From an uncultured Paraburkholderia sp. (GTDB taxonomy: Bacteria > Pseudomonadota > Gammaproteobacteria > Burkholderiales > Burkholderiaceae): a stretch of DNA of 64,000 bases. The notes under the pieces were generated by a model. That model did no database searches. It was not told the DNA's origin and saw nothing but the letters and a program-made list of their open reading frames with translations. Both the position numbers and the translations under genes were made by a program. Location of the stretch: positions 124,001-188,000 of the forward strand of contig CALNWN010000002.1 in the NCBI GenBank assembly GCA_940746715.1. The letters are read 5' to 3'. This document shows positions 18,792-29,432 of the stretch, in pieces. Position 1 is the stretch's first letter, and every line of letters starts with the position of its first letter.

Positions 18792-21416
18792 TCAGGCCGC
18801 AGCCCTGATATCGTCGATGGCGCGCTGTCTCACGCCCAGGTCGTCCCACAACTCCGGATGACACGTGAACACGAGTATCTGATGCCGCGCAGCCGCGTCG
18901 ATCAATGCGCGCTTGATCGCGTCGCGCCGGCCGGCGTCGGTGTGCACGGCCGCGTCGTCGAGCATCAGCAGCGTGGGCCGGCCCGACGCCTTCAGCAGAT
19001 CCGCGTACGCGAGCCGCGTGAGAATGCCGAGCTGCTCGCGCGTGCCGAAGCTGAGCGCGTCGAGCGTATCGGCACGCCCATAGCGGTCGAGCGTCGCGGG
19101 GCTCAGATCGTCGCCTAGCGCGATGGTGGATTGCGGAAAAATTCGCTTCAGATAATGGCCGAGGCGCTCGGTCAACGGCGCACGCAATTGCGCGACCGCA
19201 GCATCCCGTTCGGCGACAAGCACCTCGTCGAGCAGGCTCAACGCACCGGCCCGCAAGCTCAGTTCGTCCTTGCGGCGCGTGGCCTGCTCGATCTTCGCCT
19301 CGAGCGCGGCGAGCCGCTCGCCGAGCCCCGACGCGCCAACGGTCTCGAGCTGGCTGCGCAAATGCGCAATGCTCACCTGCCGCTCGTGCTGCTCGGCACG
19401 CGCCAGTTCCGCCGACGTGCGATAGCGCTTTGCCTCCGCCGCCGGATCGTCCAGACGCGCGGCTTCGAGTTCGCGCTCGCGTCCTTCGCGCTGCTTCGCG
19501 AGCGCCTCCACCTGCACGCGCTGCTCGACAATCTTCGCCTGCCATTGCGCGCGCTGGCTGCGAAACGCCGCGTCGCTCAATTGCGCTTCCTTGCGCTGCA
19601 ACTGAAGCGCGAGCGATTCGGCTGTCGCAATGCCGGTGGAGCGCTTTTCCGCCGCGTCGTTCAACAGCTTGCGAGCATTGTCCAACGTAGCGCGAGCGAG
19701 GTCGGCGTTGCGCCGGGCTTCGTCGAGCGGCAATGCGGCGGACACGTCAGGCAGGCCGGCCAGCCGCTCGTTGGCCGCCTGCAGGCGCGCGCTGGCCGAA
19801 GCGGACGCGGCGCGCAGCGCGTCGATACCTTGCGGCGCATGCGCCTCAAGCACCTTCGCGTGGCTTTTCTGCTGCGCGACGAGCGCCTTCCACTGTTCGC
19901 GCCGGTGTTCCGCTTCCGCGAGCGAGGCCACGCCGAGCGCCTGCACCAGTTGGGCGTGTTGCGCTTCGAGCGCGGCGAGTTCGGACAATCGCGTGGACAA
20001 GTCTGAAACGCCCGGAATCACACGCAACTCGCCGAGTTCGCCAAGGCCGATGCGCTTTTCTTCGTCCAGACGCAACACGCCCTCGCCGCTCACCGGCGCA
20101 TCGCCCACGGTGATCGCGCCGTTCAGCCGATACTCGATGCGCGTCATCGCCGCTTCCGTACGCGCACGCAGCACGGTCAACGACGCGTCGAGCGCCGCGA
20201 GGCGCGTCAGCTTCGCCTCGTCGATTTCGAGCGCGGCCGCTGCGCGGGTGGCTTCGACAAGCGCTTCATGCGCTTCGCCGGCGGCGCCGATTGCCGCCTC
20301 GAGCCGTTCGACTTCCGCGCGATGCAGACCGATCTGGCTGCGCAGATCTGCGGCGCTCACGGCTGCATTCGCCAGTTCCAGCGCGCGGTTGGCATCGGCC
20401 GAGGCCTGCTCCAGTTGCGCGACGCGGCTCGCCGCTTGCGCGTATTCGGTCTCGGCTGCGGACACCTTGGCGCGCGCCGCGTCGAGTTGCTGACGCTCGC
20501 GCGCGACGGCCGTTTCCAGTTCCACGGCGCTCTGTTCGTGCTGCAATGAAAGCGCGAGTTCCGCTTCGCCGACTTTGAGCGCCTGCACGAGCCCCTGCAC
20601 GCTGCGCTCCAGTTCGGCCGCTGCATCGGCGCGCTGTTGCGCGAGCACGGCTTTCTGCTCGTGAAGCTCCCAGGGCCGCTTGCGTTGCGCGTCGTCGAAA
20701 GCTGCCTGCTGCGCGGCGAGACGCGCAATGTTGTCGTCGAACTGCTCGCGCTGCCGCACGAGATCGTCGCGCTCGGCGTTCAATGCGGTGAGCGCCGCTT
20801 CCGCTTCCGCGAGCGGTCCCGTGGACTTCTGCGTGCGCGCGGTCAACAGTTGCCGCAACTCGCGTTGCACGACGGCGATTAACGCGTCTTCGCCCGCCGC
20901 TTCACGGCTGCCCGACAGCTGCGACAGCGCATCGCGCAGATACTGCGCCGCGTGCCCGGTCGAATCGCGCATGTCGTGAGTGCCGCCCTGCTGCACCCAC
21001 AACAGGCCCGGCACGCCGGCATTTTCAGCCTTCAGCGGCCCGCGCGCGGCGCGCGAAAAACCGAGCAATGCCGCGAGCTTGTCTTCCGCTTCGTCCTCGC
21101 CGAAGACGCTCTGGCCGATCTTCAATTCGCAGCGCTGGCGCGTGACGAACTGCTTCGACAGGCGGCACGCGACGCCGTCGAGATCGAAGCTCACTTCGAC
21201 CGAAGGCTGGCCGCTCGCCTTGCCCCACGGCAGCAGATCTTTCAGATGCGAAGCCTTGTAGCGCTCGAGGAACACCGCGCGCACGGCCTCGGCAATCGTG
21301 CTCTTGCCCGCTTCGTTCGGCCCCACGAAAAGATTGAGCCCGGGCTGCAGGTCGTCGATAAAAAGCCGCCCGGTGAACTGTTTGAATTCCTGTATTGCGA
21401 TGCTTTGAAGCTTCAT
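18792..21416 (-). CDS. SbcC/Rad50-like (YhaN-type) ATPase with long coiled coils
   Basis: This 874-residue SMC-like ATPase is expected to act with the nuclease upstream in DNA end processing. The Walker A motif VGPNEAGKST lies at about 31-40. Some 600 residues of Ala/Gln/Glu-rich heptads form antiparallel coiled coils interrupted by a globular segment. The C-terminal lobe has the ABC signature region (LSFGTREQLGIL) and Walker B (PTLLMLDDA) followed by a switch histidine in FTCHPELW. The NEAGKST form and length place it nearer YhaN/AAA_27 proteins than classical SbcC. Its start overlaps the nuclease gene (ATGA). It is intact. Confidence 0.85.
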   Translation of the reverse strand: MKLQSIAIQEFKQFTGRLFIDDLQPGLNLFVGPNEAGKSTIAEAVRAVFLERYKASHLKDLLPWGKASGQPSVEVSFDLDGVACRLSKQFVTRQRCELKIGQSVFGEDEAEDKLAALLGFSRAARGPLKAENAGVPGLLWVQQGGTHDMRDSTGHAAQYLRDALSQLSGSREAAGEDALIAVVQRELRQLLTARTQKSTGPLAEAEAALTALNAERDDLVRQREQFDDNIARLAAQQAAFDDAQRKRPWELHEQKAVLAQQRADAAAELERSVQGLVQALKVGEAELALSLQHEQSAVELETAVARERQQLDAARAKVSAAETEYAQAASRVAQLEQASADANRALELANAAVSAADLRSQIGLHRAEVERLEAAIGAAGEAHEALVEATRAAAALEIDEAKLTRLAALDASLTVLRARTEAAMTRIEYRLNGAITVGDAPVSGEGVLRLDEEKRIGLGELGELRVIPGVSDLSTRLSELAALEAQHAQLVQALGVASLAEAEHRREQWKALVAQQKSHAKVLEAHAPQGIDALRAASASASARLQAANERLAGLPDVSAALPLDEARRNADLARATLDNARKLLNDAAEKRSTGIATAESLALQLQRKEAQLSDAAFRSQRAQWQAKIVEQRVQVEALAKQREGRERELEAARLDDPAAEAKRYRTSAELARAEQHERQVSIAHLRSQLETVGASGLGERLAALEAKIEQATRRKDELSLRAGALSLLDEVLVAERDAAVAQLRAPLTERLGHYLKRIFPQSTIALGDDLSPATLDRYGRADTLDALSFGTREQLGILTRLAYADLLKASGRPTLLMLDDAAVHTDAGRRDAIKRALIDAAARHQILVFTCHPELWDDLGVRQRAIDDIRAAA

Positions 21417-22555
21417 GCGGACCTCGCCTCACGCGGCAATTCACGTTGAAAACGCGCCAGCAGCAATAACGCCTCGGCCGCGCGCCTGACCTGCTGCGGA
21501 TCGGATTGCGGGTCCTCCTGCATGTCGCGCAGACGCGCGACCACTTTCGCGAGATAGCCGCTTTGCGCGCCGAGCTCGGCCAGATCTTCGGTGGTGGGCA
21601 GCACTTGCAGTCCGCTCAGGTCGACGCGCAAGGCGCGCACGCGCGCGCGGGCTTCCTCGACCGCGACATGGAGCGCTTCTGCATCCGCCAACGCGGCCGT
21701 GCCGCTCGCCGTGATGCGCAGCACGTCGCGGCTGCCCAACGTGGCGAGCCGCGCTTTCAGTGTGTCGACGTCGGTCGGCACGACAATCGTTTCATCCCAG
21801 CGATGCCATTGATACTGCCCGACCCGCACCGGCTCAACGACCGGCTGCGCGCCGGGCTCGCTCACGCTGACTTCGAGCATGAAGCCCGGATCGTTCGCGC
21901 GAAAGCGGTCCTGCTCGTGCGTGCCGGCATACCACGTGCGACCGTCGACGCGCAGGTGGCCATGCCAGTCGCCGAGCGCCAGATAGTCGAGACGCGCGCT
22001 GACGGCGCGCGTCGGCGCAATCGGATTGGACGAGTCGATGCCTTCCTGCAGGATGCCGCTCACGCTCCCATGCGCGAGCCCGACGCGGTGATAGCCCGGC
22101 GGCGTCTCAGCGGTATCGAAGAATCCGGTCGTGTCGTCGTAAGTGATGCGCTGCGTGAGCGGCGCGCACAAGAGCGCGCAGCGGCACGTGTCGAGCAGGA
22201 CGACGCCCGGCTCGAGCACCACGCGCACGTTCGGCGGCAAGCAATTCAGGCGCTGCGCGCGGGTCCATACGCTCTCGACGAGCGCCGCGTCGTGATTGCC
22301 GGGCAGCATGATCCATGGACCCGTGAACGCCTGCAGCGCGGCGAAGAGGCGCCGGATCACCGTGTCGGACACCGTTTGCAGATCGAATACGTCGCCGGCC
22401 ACGAGCACGGCGTCGACGTTGCGCGCGGCGGCTTCTTCGGCGATGTGGCGCACCGTGTCGAAGCGCGCCTGCACGAGATGCGCCGCCTCGTCCGGCTCGA
22501 ACTGGCCGAACTGCGTGCCGATCTGCCAGTCCGCGGTGTGCAGAAACCTGATCAC
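21413..22555 (-). CDS. SbcD/YhaO-like metallophosphoesterase nuclease
   Basis: This 380-residue Mn-dependent DNA nuclease subunit is paired with the ATPase that follows. The calcineurin-type motifs are FLHTADWQIG, VAGDVFD, LPGNHDA, GLAHGSVSG and ALGDWHGH. A GTG start at 22555 is preferred because GGAGG lies four to five bases before it and FLHTADW is then close to the N-terminus; a longer frame opens at 22588. The pair overlap suggests a 1:1 complex. It is intact, and it closes the long undamaged block of the window. Confidence 0.86.
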   Translation of the reverse strand: MIRFLHTADWQIGTQFGQFEPDEAAHLVQARFDTVRHIAEEAAARNVDAVLVAGDVFDLQTVSDTVIRRLFAALQAFTGPWIMLPGNHDAALVESVWTRAQRLNCLPPNVRVVLEPGVVLLDTCRCALLCAPLTQRITYDDTTGFFDTAETPPGYHRVGLAHGSVSGILQEGIDSSNPIAPTRAVSARLDYLALGDWHGHLRVDGRTWYAGTHEQDRFRANDPGFMLEVSVSEPGAQPVVEPVRVGQYQWHRWDETIVVPTDVDTLKARLATLGSRDVLRITASGTAALADAEALHVAVEEARARVRALRVDLSGLQVLPTTEDLAELGAQSGYLAKVVARLRDMQEDPQSDPQQVRRAAEALLLLARFQRELPREARSA

Positions 22556-22791
22556 TGTGCCTCCATTGCATTGAATTGCTTGCCGCATGACGTGCGCCGG
22601 AACAACCGGCAGTCGCCTCGGCGGCCCAACCGTGCATGTTACCGCGCCGACGCGGCAAAGCGAGCCGTCACCGCCTGCGCATAACGCGAAACGCGGATCC
22701 GCGGCGGGATGTCGCGCGCCGCACGGCTAGGCACTGCCGCGCCCGGCGGACGGCGCTAAACTCGCGTTTCCAGACCCGGGCTCTCTCGCCG

Positions 22792-24032
22792 ATGAACAAA
22801 GCACTCGAACTGAGGAAAGCCAAACGCACGCCCTTGCTGCTGCTCGCGGCCGCGGCCTGCGTCTTCGTCGCGACCGCGCTGATGCTGCGCGGCGTGTGGA
22901 TCGACGGCATCAAGGCGGTGGCCGAGGCCGCGATGGTCGGCGCGCTCGCCGACTGGTTCGCCGTCGCCGCGCATACGGCGATCATTCCGCGCAACAAGCA
23001 CAAGATCGCCGATAACCTCGCCGTGTTCGTGCAGGACAAGTTTCTCGACGTGCCGTCGCTCGTCGGTCTGATCCAGAAGCACGACCCGGCGCAGAGCATC
23101 ACGCGCTGGCTGGCCGAGCCGGCCAACAGCGCGCGCCTCGGCGATTACGTGGTGAAGCTGACGAGCGGCATGCTGGACCTGACCGACGACGTGCGCATCC
23201 AGGTGTTCCAAGGACGCGCTGCGCGACGTGCTCGGCAAGGTCGACCTCTCGCAGTCGCTCGGCTCGACTCGACACGCTCACGAAGGACGGCCGCCACCAG
23301 GAACTGCTCGACGCCGGCATCGACCAAGTTCTCGCGCTGCTGCGGCAGGCCGAGGCGCGCGCGTTTATCGCGGAACGTATCGTCGATTGGGTGAGGAGCG
23401 AGTATCCGAAGATGGAGAAGATTCTGCCGTCCGCGTGGCTCGGCGAAAAAGGCGCCGACGCGATTGCGAGCGCGGTGAACCGGATGCTGGAACAGATCAG
23501 CGAGAATCCGACGCATCAGCTGCGTCAGACATTCGACGATGCCGCGCACAAGCTCATCGTCAAGCTCAAGAGCGATCCCGCGTTCCTGCAAAAAGGCGAG
23601 GAACTCAAGCGCTATCTGGTGGAAGGCGAAGCGCTCGCCTCCTATGTGAAGGACATGTGGGGCGAACTGCGCGCGTGGCTCAAACGCGATCTGCACAGCA
23701 GCGACTCGGCGCTGCATGCGCGAGTCGTCGCGGCCGGTCAATGGGTGAGCCGCGAGCTTGCCAACGATCCGGCGCTGCGCCAGTCGCTCAACGACCATCT
23801 CGAAGAGGCCGCGCGTGCGATGGCGCCCGAGTTCGCGCGATTTCTCACGCGGCATATCAGCGATACCGTGAAGAACTGGAACGCCGAGGAGATGTCGCGG
23901 CAGATCGAGTTGAACATTGGCCGGGATCTGCAATATATCCGCATCAACGGAACGGTGGTGGGCGGTTTCACCGGCTTGCTGCTTTATGTGAGCTCGCAAC
24001 TGTTCGAGTTGCTGCGGCTGCACCTGGGTTGA
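22792..24032 (+). pseudogene. DUF445 inner-membrane protein, two frameshifts
   Basis: This is a DUF445/YjiN-like membrane protein of unknown role. One N-terminal helix (LLLLAAAACVFVATALML) is followed by AEAAMVGALADWFAVAA, the family hallmark, and a C-terminal helix lies in the last 40 residues (VVGGFTGLLLYV). The frame is lost at about 23207 (after DVRIQVF) and again at about 23270 (after SQSLGST). The expected sequence DALRDVLGKVDLS and DGRHQELLDAG reads in the other frames between and after. Restored length is about 413 residues, which is normal. Confidence 0.8.
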
Positions 24033-24188
24033 GCGCCGGTTATCGCAGGGCGCTTCACAAAACGCCTACAATCCGGGCATAAGGTTTGCTCCGTCGCTTG
24101 GATCCCATATGGCCCCATGGCCCACGGCGCCGCGTTCATGGCGCGCCGGACCACAAGCGACCGCTCCGCTCAATCGGACAGTGTGCTC

Positions 24189-25403
24189 ATGAAAATATCG
24201 TTACCGCCGCATGGGCGGCCAAACCGCGTTTATCCGCCGGGCGCGCTGCTCTTCGGCGTGATCGCGGCACTGCTGCGCTTCGTCCCGTACATAGGTATCT
24301 GGATCGCGGCGATTCTCGCGTTCATCCTCGCCGCCGCGATCCAGCCGCAATGGACGATGGCGGTGTACACGCTGATTCTGTTCATCGTCGTGGATGTGGT
24401 GGCCGGGCAGATTGCCGAGCCGCTGCTGTATGGGCACCGCTCCGGGCTGTCGCCGCTCGCGGTCGTAGTGGCGGCCATCTTCTGGAGCTGGCTGTGGGGG
24501 CCGATCGGCCTCGTGCTGTCCACGCCGCTCACGCTATGCGTGGTGACGCTCGGGCGTTACGCCGACCGCCTCAACTTCCTCACGGTTTTGCTCGGCGACC
24601 AGCCGGCGCTCACGCCCGCACAAAACTTCTATCAGCGGCTGCTTGCGGACGATCCGCATGAGGCCATCGTGCAGGCGGAGCGTCTGCTGCGCGAGATGTC
24701 GCTGATCGACTACTACGACAAAGTCGCGCTCGAAGGGCTCAAGCTCGCGCGCAACGACGCCATGCGCGGTGTGCTGATGCCGGAGCAACTGGCGCGGGTG
24801 AATGAAGCGCTGGTGGACATCGTCGAAAACTTGGAAATCGCCGAGGGTCTGCCGGACCGCCTCGCGCGTCCCGAACCCGGCGACGCGCTTGCGCTGCACG
24901 CTGCTTCGACGGCGGATCTGTCGGAACAGCACGGCACTTCCGCGCGCGCTCATTCCTCGGCGCAGACCGACGGCGAGAAGACGGCGGTGCTCTGCGTGCC
25001 GGGGCGCGGCGCGTTCGACGAGGTCTCGACTGCCATTGCGGTGCAGTTGCTCGGGCGCCTCGGCTTCGCCCCGATCATGGCGACGCACTCCGGCTACCGC
25101 AGCGCTCGCGCCGACGAACCGAGTTACAGGAACGCGCCCATTATCTGCATCGTCACGCTCGACGCACCCGACTCGCCGCCCTATTTGCGCAATATGCTGC
25201 GGCGCACGCGCGAATGGCGGCCGAGAGCGACACTCGTGGTCGGCGTGGGCGGCACCGCGGAAAACGGGCACGACACCGGAACGCACGCGACGGCCGCTTC
25301 GCACTCCGCGCCGACTTTCCGGACGATGATCGAGGAATGCCAGGTGGCTGCGTCGGCGTTGCATGCGCGTCAGCACTCGTCTGTCGCCGGTGGCGGCGAG
25401 TAG
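24189..25403 (+). pseudogene. AI-2E family transporter (PerM/TqsA-like), N-terminal half missing
   Basis: The recognisable part begins at about 24240 with LLFGVIAALLRFVPYIGIWIA, the signature of the last third of AI-2E transporters, then AEPLLYG, SPLAVVVAAIFWSWLWGP and LSTPLTLC. Families of this type have about 300 residues and five or six helices before that point. Here only an unrelated basic stretch precedes it, starting perhaps at ATG 24189. A cytoplasmic tail of about 280 residues follows and is intact. The likely history is deletion of the 5' half. There is no ribosome-binding site at 24189. Confidence 0.72.
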
Positions 25404-25455
25404 CCGGTGCGCTGCGTGCTTCGCATCCGATTCAAACCTTTAAATCGATAGCAAT

Positions 25456-25484
25456 GCGCCTGTACCCAAATTGAGGACAGGCGC
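25456..25484 (+). terminator. Stem-loop after the AI-2E gene
   Basis: A perfect 8-bp inverted repeat, GCGCCTGT (25456-25463) with ACAGGCGC (25477-25484), has a 13-base loop and lies 50 bp after the stop codon. No T-run follows, so it could equally be a leader hairpin of the next gene. Confidence 0.4.
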
Positions 25485-25595
25485 GGGTCGACTCTCCTTC
25501 ATACTTCGCTCATCGCTATTTGATTCGCCCTGCCTGTCGAAAGAAAAACCACGCCGCGGCGGGCGCGAATTGCAGCGAAGATCGAGGAGACACGC

Positions 25596-27289
25596 ATGCC
25601 CCCCAGTTTCAAACCCTATCCGTTCACGCCGCGCCATTACGAAGGCACAGTGCCGCCGCTCGTCGACGGGCGCGATCCCGTGCGACGGCCCGTGGCAATT
25701 GTCGGCGGCGGGCCGGTCGGCATGACGCTCGCGCTCGCCCGGCAAGGCGTGCGCTCGGTGCTGATCGAAGCCGACGACAGCGTCTGCACCGGCAGCCGCG
25801 CCATCTGCATCTCACGGCGCAGTCTGGAAATACTCAAGCGCCTCGGCGCCGTGCAAGGCTTTCTGGACAAAGGCCTGCCGTGGACCGGCGGGCGCAGCTT
25901 CTATCGGGACACCGAAGTATTCCGCTTTTCAATGCATCAGGACGAGGAGCAATCCCTTCCGCCGATGATCAACATCGCGCAGTATCAGATCGAGCAGTTC
26001 CTGCTGGACGAGCTGGAGCGGCATGCCGGGCTGATCGAGATTCGCTGGCAAACGCGTGTCACCGGCATCGAGCAGTCCGCCGCCTCCAACGCGGCGGGCG
26101 GCGCAACACTCGATCTGCAGACCGGCGACACTGCATGGCGCATGGAAGCCGACTGGGTGGTCGCGTGCGACGGCGGGCGCAGCACGATACGCGAGGCGCT
26201 CGGCCTGAAGCTCACCGGCACGACATATGAAGGTCGATACGTAATCGTCGATATCCAACTCGACAGCGATCGCGCGACCGAGCGGCTCGCCTATTTCGAT
26301 CCGCCGTCGAACCCGGGCTCGACGGTTCTCGTGCACAAACAGCCCGACAACGTATGGCGGATCGACTACCCGCTACGCGACGACGAAGACCCGCAGACCG
26401 CCGTCGAACCGGAGAACGTGATGCCGCGCGTGCAGAGCGTGCTGGATTCGATGGGCGAAACGGGGGCATGGTCGCCGATCTGGATCACCGTCTACAAGGC
26501 CAACGCGCTGACGCTGGAGCGTTATCGCCACGGCTCGGTGCTATTCGCGGGCGATGCCGCGCATCTCGTGCCGATCTTCGGCGTGCGCGGCGTCAACTCG
26601 GGTATCAACGACGCCGACAATCTCGGCTGGAAGCTGGGCTGCGTGGTGAACGGCATCGCGTCGCCCGATCTGCTCGACACCTATAGCGACGAGCGCGTGT
26701 TCGCTGCGCGCGAGAATCTGAGCTACGGCATGAAAAGCACCGAATTCATGGCGCCGCCCACCTTCGCGTTCGAGCTGATGAGAAGAGGCGTGCTGGGACT
26801 CGCCGCTCAACCGTATCGCCGCAGCGCTAACCGAAACCTCGACTGCATCAGACGCAGTGGACTCGTTCACCAAAGGCCCCGCGCCGGGCAGCGTGCTGCC
26901 AGAATGCCGGCTCGAGCGCCTCTGCGATGGCAGGCAGGAGGCCATTCACCTCACCGACCTGATTGCGCCCTGCTTCACCGCGCTGCGTTTTGGCGCAGAG
27001 GCATCGCAAGACGCCGCGTGGCAGCGCATACAGGACGACCTCGCCAGCCGCGCAATTCCGTTCAAAGTGATCAGCGTGGTTGCGACCCGCAGAAGCGCGT
27101 ACAAACAGCGCCGCCGCGATCGATCACACCGGCCGCCTGCATGAGGCGCTCGGCGCCACTCGCGGCACCGTCTATCTGATCCGCCCTGATGGTCATGTGC
27201 TCGCGCGCTGGTGCAAGGGCAGCGCGGCGGCGGTGCAACGCGCGCTGATGGCAGCACTGAACATGCAAGACAAGGAGAGCCAGTCATGA
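25596..27289 (+). pseudogene. FAD-dependent aromatic monooxygenase (PheA/MhpA type), deleted and frameshifted
   Basis: This is a flavoprotein hydroxylase for an aromatic substrate. GAGGAG precedes the ATG. AIVGGGPVGMTLALARQG is the FAD-binding motif, but two residues of the usual TLALALA run are missing. DWVVACDGGRSTIREALG and GDAAHLVPIFGVRGVNSGINDADNLGWKL are the other two flavin motifs. At about 26800, MRRGVLG is joined directly to DSPLN in another frame, losing an estimated 30-40 residues. A further shift at about 27090 leads to the thioredoxin-like tail (YLIRPDGHVLARW) and a TGA at 27289. The following DUF2783 gene overlaps it. Confidence 0.8.
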
Positions 27290-27483
27290 CCGATAGCGAT
27301 CTCGACCGCGTTTATACGGCGCTTTGCCAAACGCTTACCGCCGAAGGCGAAGCGCAGGCGTCGCTGTATCTCGCTCGCCTCGCGCTGCTCTTCATCACCG
27401 AACTCGGCGACGCGCAACGGGCTTTGTCTTTGATCGAAGCGGCACGCTTGCCTACGTCTTCGGCGCCTGCGATCGCGGCGTAG
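27286..27483 (+). CDS. DUF2783-type small protein
   Basis: The product has 65 residues, starting at the ATG that overlaps the monooxygenase stop (ATGA). It is acidic at the N-terminus and helical (TDSDLDRVYTALCQ, SLYLARLALLFITELGD). Small DUF2783 proteins commonly follow this class of hydroxylase, and coupling implies they work together, but the function is unknown. It is intact although its partner is broken. Confidence 0.7.
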   Translation: MTDSDLDRVYTALCQTLTAEGEAQASLYLARLALLFITELGDAQRALSLIEAARLPTSSAPAIAA

Positions 27484-27506
27484 TCGTCAAAGAGCCTTAA
27501 AAAAGT

Positions 27507-27534
27507 AAAAAAACCGCCGCGGAAAACGCGCGGC
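27507..27534 (-). terminator. Intrinsic terminator of the panE-like gene
   Basis: On the minus strand GCCGCG pairs with CGCGGC across a TTTT-containing loop and is followed by a run of seven T, about 30 bp after the stop of the leftward reductase gene. It may also stop rightward transcription weakly. Confidence 0.7.
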
Positions 27535-27565
27535 TGCTCTCTGCTTTCACGACACACTGCGTTCA

Positions 27566-28539
27566 CTACAAACCCAGCGTGCTCGCATGCAGACACGCGA
27601 GCCCAAGCAGTGCATCCGTATAAGGCGTTTTCACACCGGTCAATTGCCCGAGTTCGCGGACTGCGCTCACAAGCGCATCCAGTTCCACCGCCTTGCCCGC
27701 CTGCACGTCTTGCAGCATCGACGTTTTCATCGCGCCGAGTTTGAGCGTGACCGCGTGGCGGTCCTCCGGGTCCTGATCGATCGGAATGCCGAAACGCGCG
27801 CCGATTTCCTTCGCCTCCAGCATGATGCTCGTGACGAAGCTGCGCACCAGTTCGTCGCCGAGAATGCGGTCGGTGGTGGCGCCGGTGATGGCGCTGACGG
27901 GGTTCATCGTCATATTGCCCCATAGCTTGTACCAGACGTCGCGCTGGATCTGCTCCGACATCGACGCATTGAAACCCGCCGCAATCAGCATGTCGGTCAG
28001 CGCTTTTGCGCGTTCGCTCGGACGGCCCGCAGCTTCGCCGATGATGAGCCCATTGCCCTGATGATGCCGGATCACGCCGGGCGCCTCGACGAGGCAGCTC
28101 GCGTGCACCACGCAGCCCACTGTCTGCGCAGTGGGAATGGCGGCGGCAATGGTTACCGTCCGGGTCGATCGACTTGAGCCGCGTGCCCGCAAAATCGCCG
28201 CGCAGACCGTCGCAGAACCACCACGGTACACCCGTTCATGGCGGTCAGCACCGTGGTTTGCGGGCCGAGCAGCGGCGCGACATGCGTGGCCACCGAGGCC
28301 ATGGCCGGGCCCTTGACCGCGACCACCACGAGATCCTGCACGCCGAGTTCCGCTGGATTCTCCGCGGCCCGGACATTCACCGCGTGCGTGGCGCCGCCCT
28401 CGATCAGGCGCAAGCCCTGCTCACGCAAGGCGGCAAGAGTCGCGCCGCGCGCCACCACGCCGACCTCGTGACCCGCCTGCGCGAGCTTCACGCCGATCCA
28501 TCCGCCTATGGCGCCCGCACCGTAAATCGCTGCTTTCAT
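27566..28539 (-). pseudogene. panE: Ketopantoate reductase family protein, two frameshifts
   Basis: This is an NADPH-dependent 2-dehydropantoate 2-reductase family protein (pantothenate route, or a related 2-oxoacid reductase). The N-terminus has IYGAGAIGGWIG (Rossmann motif) and DLVVVAVKG. The C-terminal domain has the catalytic-lysine region YKLWGNMTMNPVSAITGA, then LGAMKTSMLQDVQAGKAVELDAL. Frame is lost just after AMNG at about 28230, where an extra G breaks VPWWF. It is lost again at about 28155 after SIDPDG. The restored length of about 324 residues is normal. The gene follows a class II aldolase by 4 bp. Confidence 0.75.
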
Positions 28540-28543
28540 TGAT

Positions 28544-29335
28544 TCATTCCTTGTAACTCGCGTCGATGCGCTCGACACGCCGCACGAGTGCATCGAACAC
28601 GTCCTGTCCCGCGCCGTGACGCGGATCGAATTGCAACGCGTCGCGCGAGCAGCGCACGGCCACCTCTTCCGGAACCGGCCGCGCCTTGCCCATTGAAAAG
28701 GTCGCCATCTGGATTTCGCACGCGCGATTGAGCGTCCACAGAACCGCGAACGTCTGCGGCAACGTGCGTCCCCATGCCAGCAGTCCATGATTGCGCAGAA
28801 TCACCGCCTGCCTGTCGCCGATATGTTCGACGAGCCGCGGCCCTTCCTCCGCATGCACGGTGATGCCCTCGAAGTCGTGATACGCAATGCGGTCGTGCAA
28901 TTGCGCGCTGTAGAAGTTGGTTTGCTGCAGCCCTTCTTCGAGACACGCGACCGCGACGCCCGCCGTGGTATGCGTGTGCATCACACAATGGGCACCCGGC
29001 ACGCCTTCATGAATCGCCGCATGCACGACGAAACCGGCCGGATTCACGGGATAGCGCGAGCCGTCGAGCACGCGCCCCTGTGCGTCGATCTTCACCAGAT
29101 TGCTCGCCGTGACCTCGCTGTAATGCAAGCCGAACGGATTGATCAGGAACTGCCGCTCGCCGCCGCTCACGCTTTCCGGCACGCGCAACGTGATGTGGTT
29201 ATAGATCATCTCGGTCCAGCCGAGCATGTCGAAGACGCGGTAGCAGGCGGCCAGTTGAACGCGGGTCCGCCATTCGTCGGGATGCATGTCAGCTTTGTTC
29301 GGCGCACTCGCCGGTGGCATATCAAGTGTCGTCAT
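28544..29335 (-). CDS. Class II aldolase/adducin family protein
   Basis: This zinc-dependent aldolase-fold protein has 263 residues and an unknown substrate. Zinc ligands are expected in CVMHTHTTAGVAVA and in the later RNHGLLAWG. Residues ITLRVP and FLINPFGLHYSEV match the family. The start at 29335 follows GGAG by six bases; an ATG at 29347 in the same frame is possible. It lies immediately upstream of the reductase gene and downstream of an aminotransferase gene, so a three-gene operon is likely. It is the only intact member. Confidence 0.85.
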   Translation of the reverse strand: MTTLDMPPASAPNKADMHPDEWRTRVQLAACYRVFDMLGWTEMIYNHITLRVPESVSGGERQFLINPFGLHYSEVTASNLVKIDAQGRVLDGSRYPVNPAGFVVHAAIHEGVPGAHCVMHTHTTAGVAVACLEEGLQQTNFYSAQLHDRIAYHDFEGITVHAEEGPRLVEHIGDRQAVILRNHGLLAWGRTLPQTFAVLWTLNRACEIQMATFSMGKARPVPEEVAVRCSRDALQFDPRHGAGQDVFDALVRRVERIDASYKE

Positions 29336-29432
29336 CGACGTCTCCATGGTGATCTGTTGACCCGTGCCCGCGTTGCAGCCGTGCCCGCGCTGCCACTGCG
29401 CCGGCGCGTCCACTGGCCAGTGTCTCGCCGCG

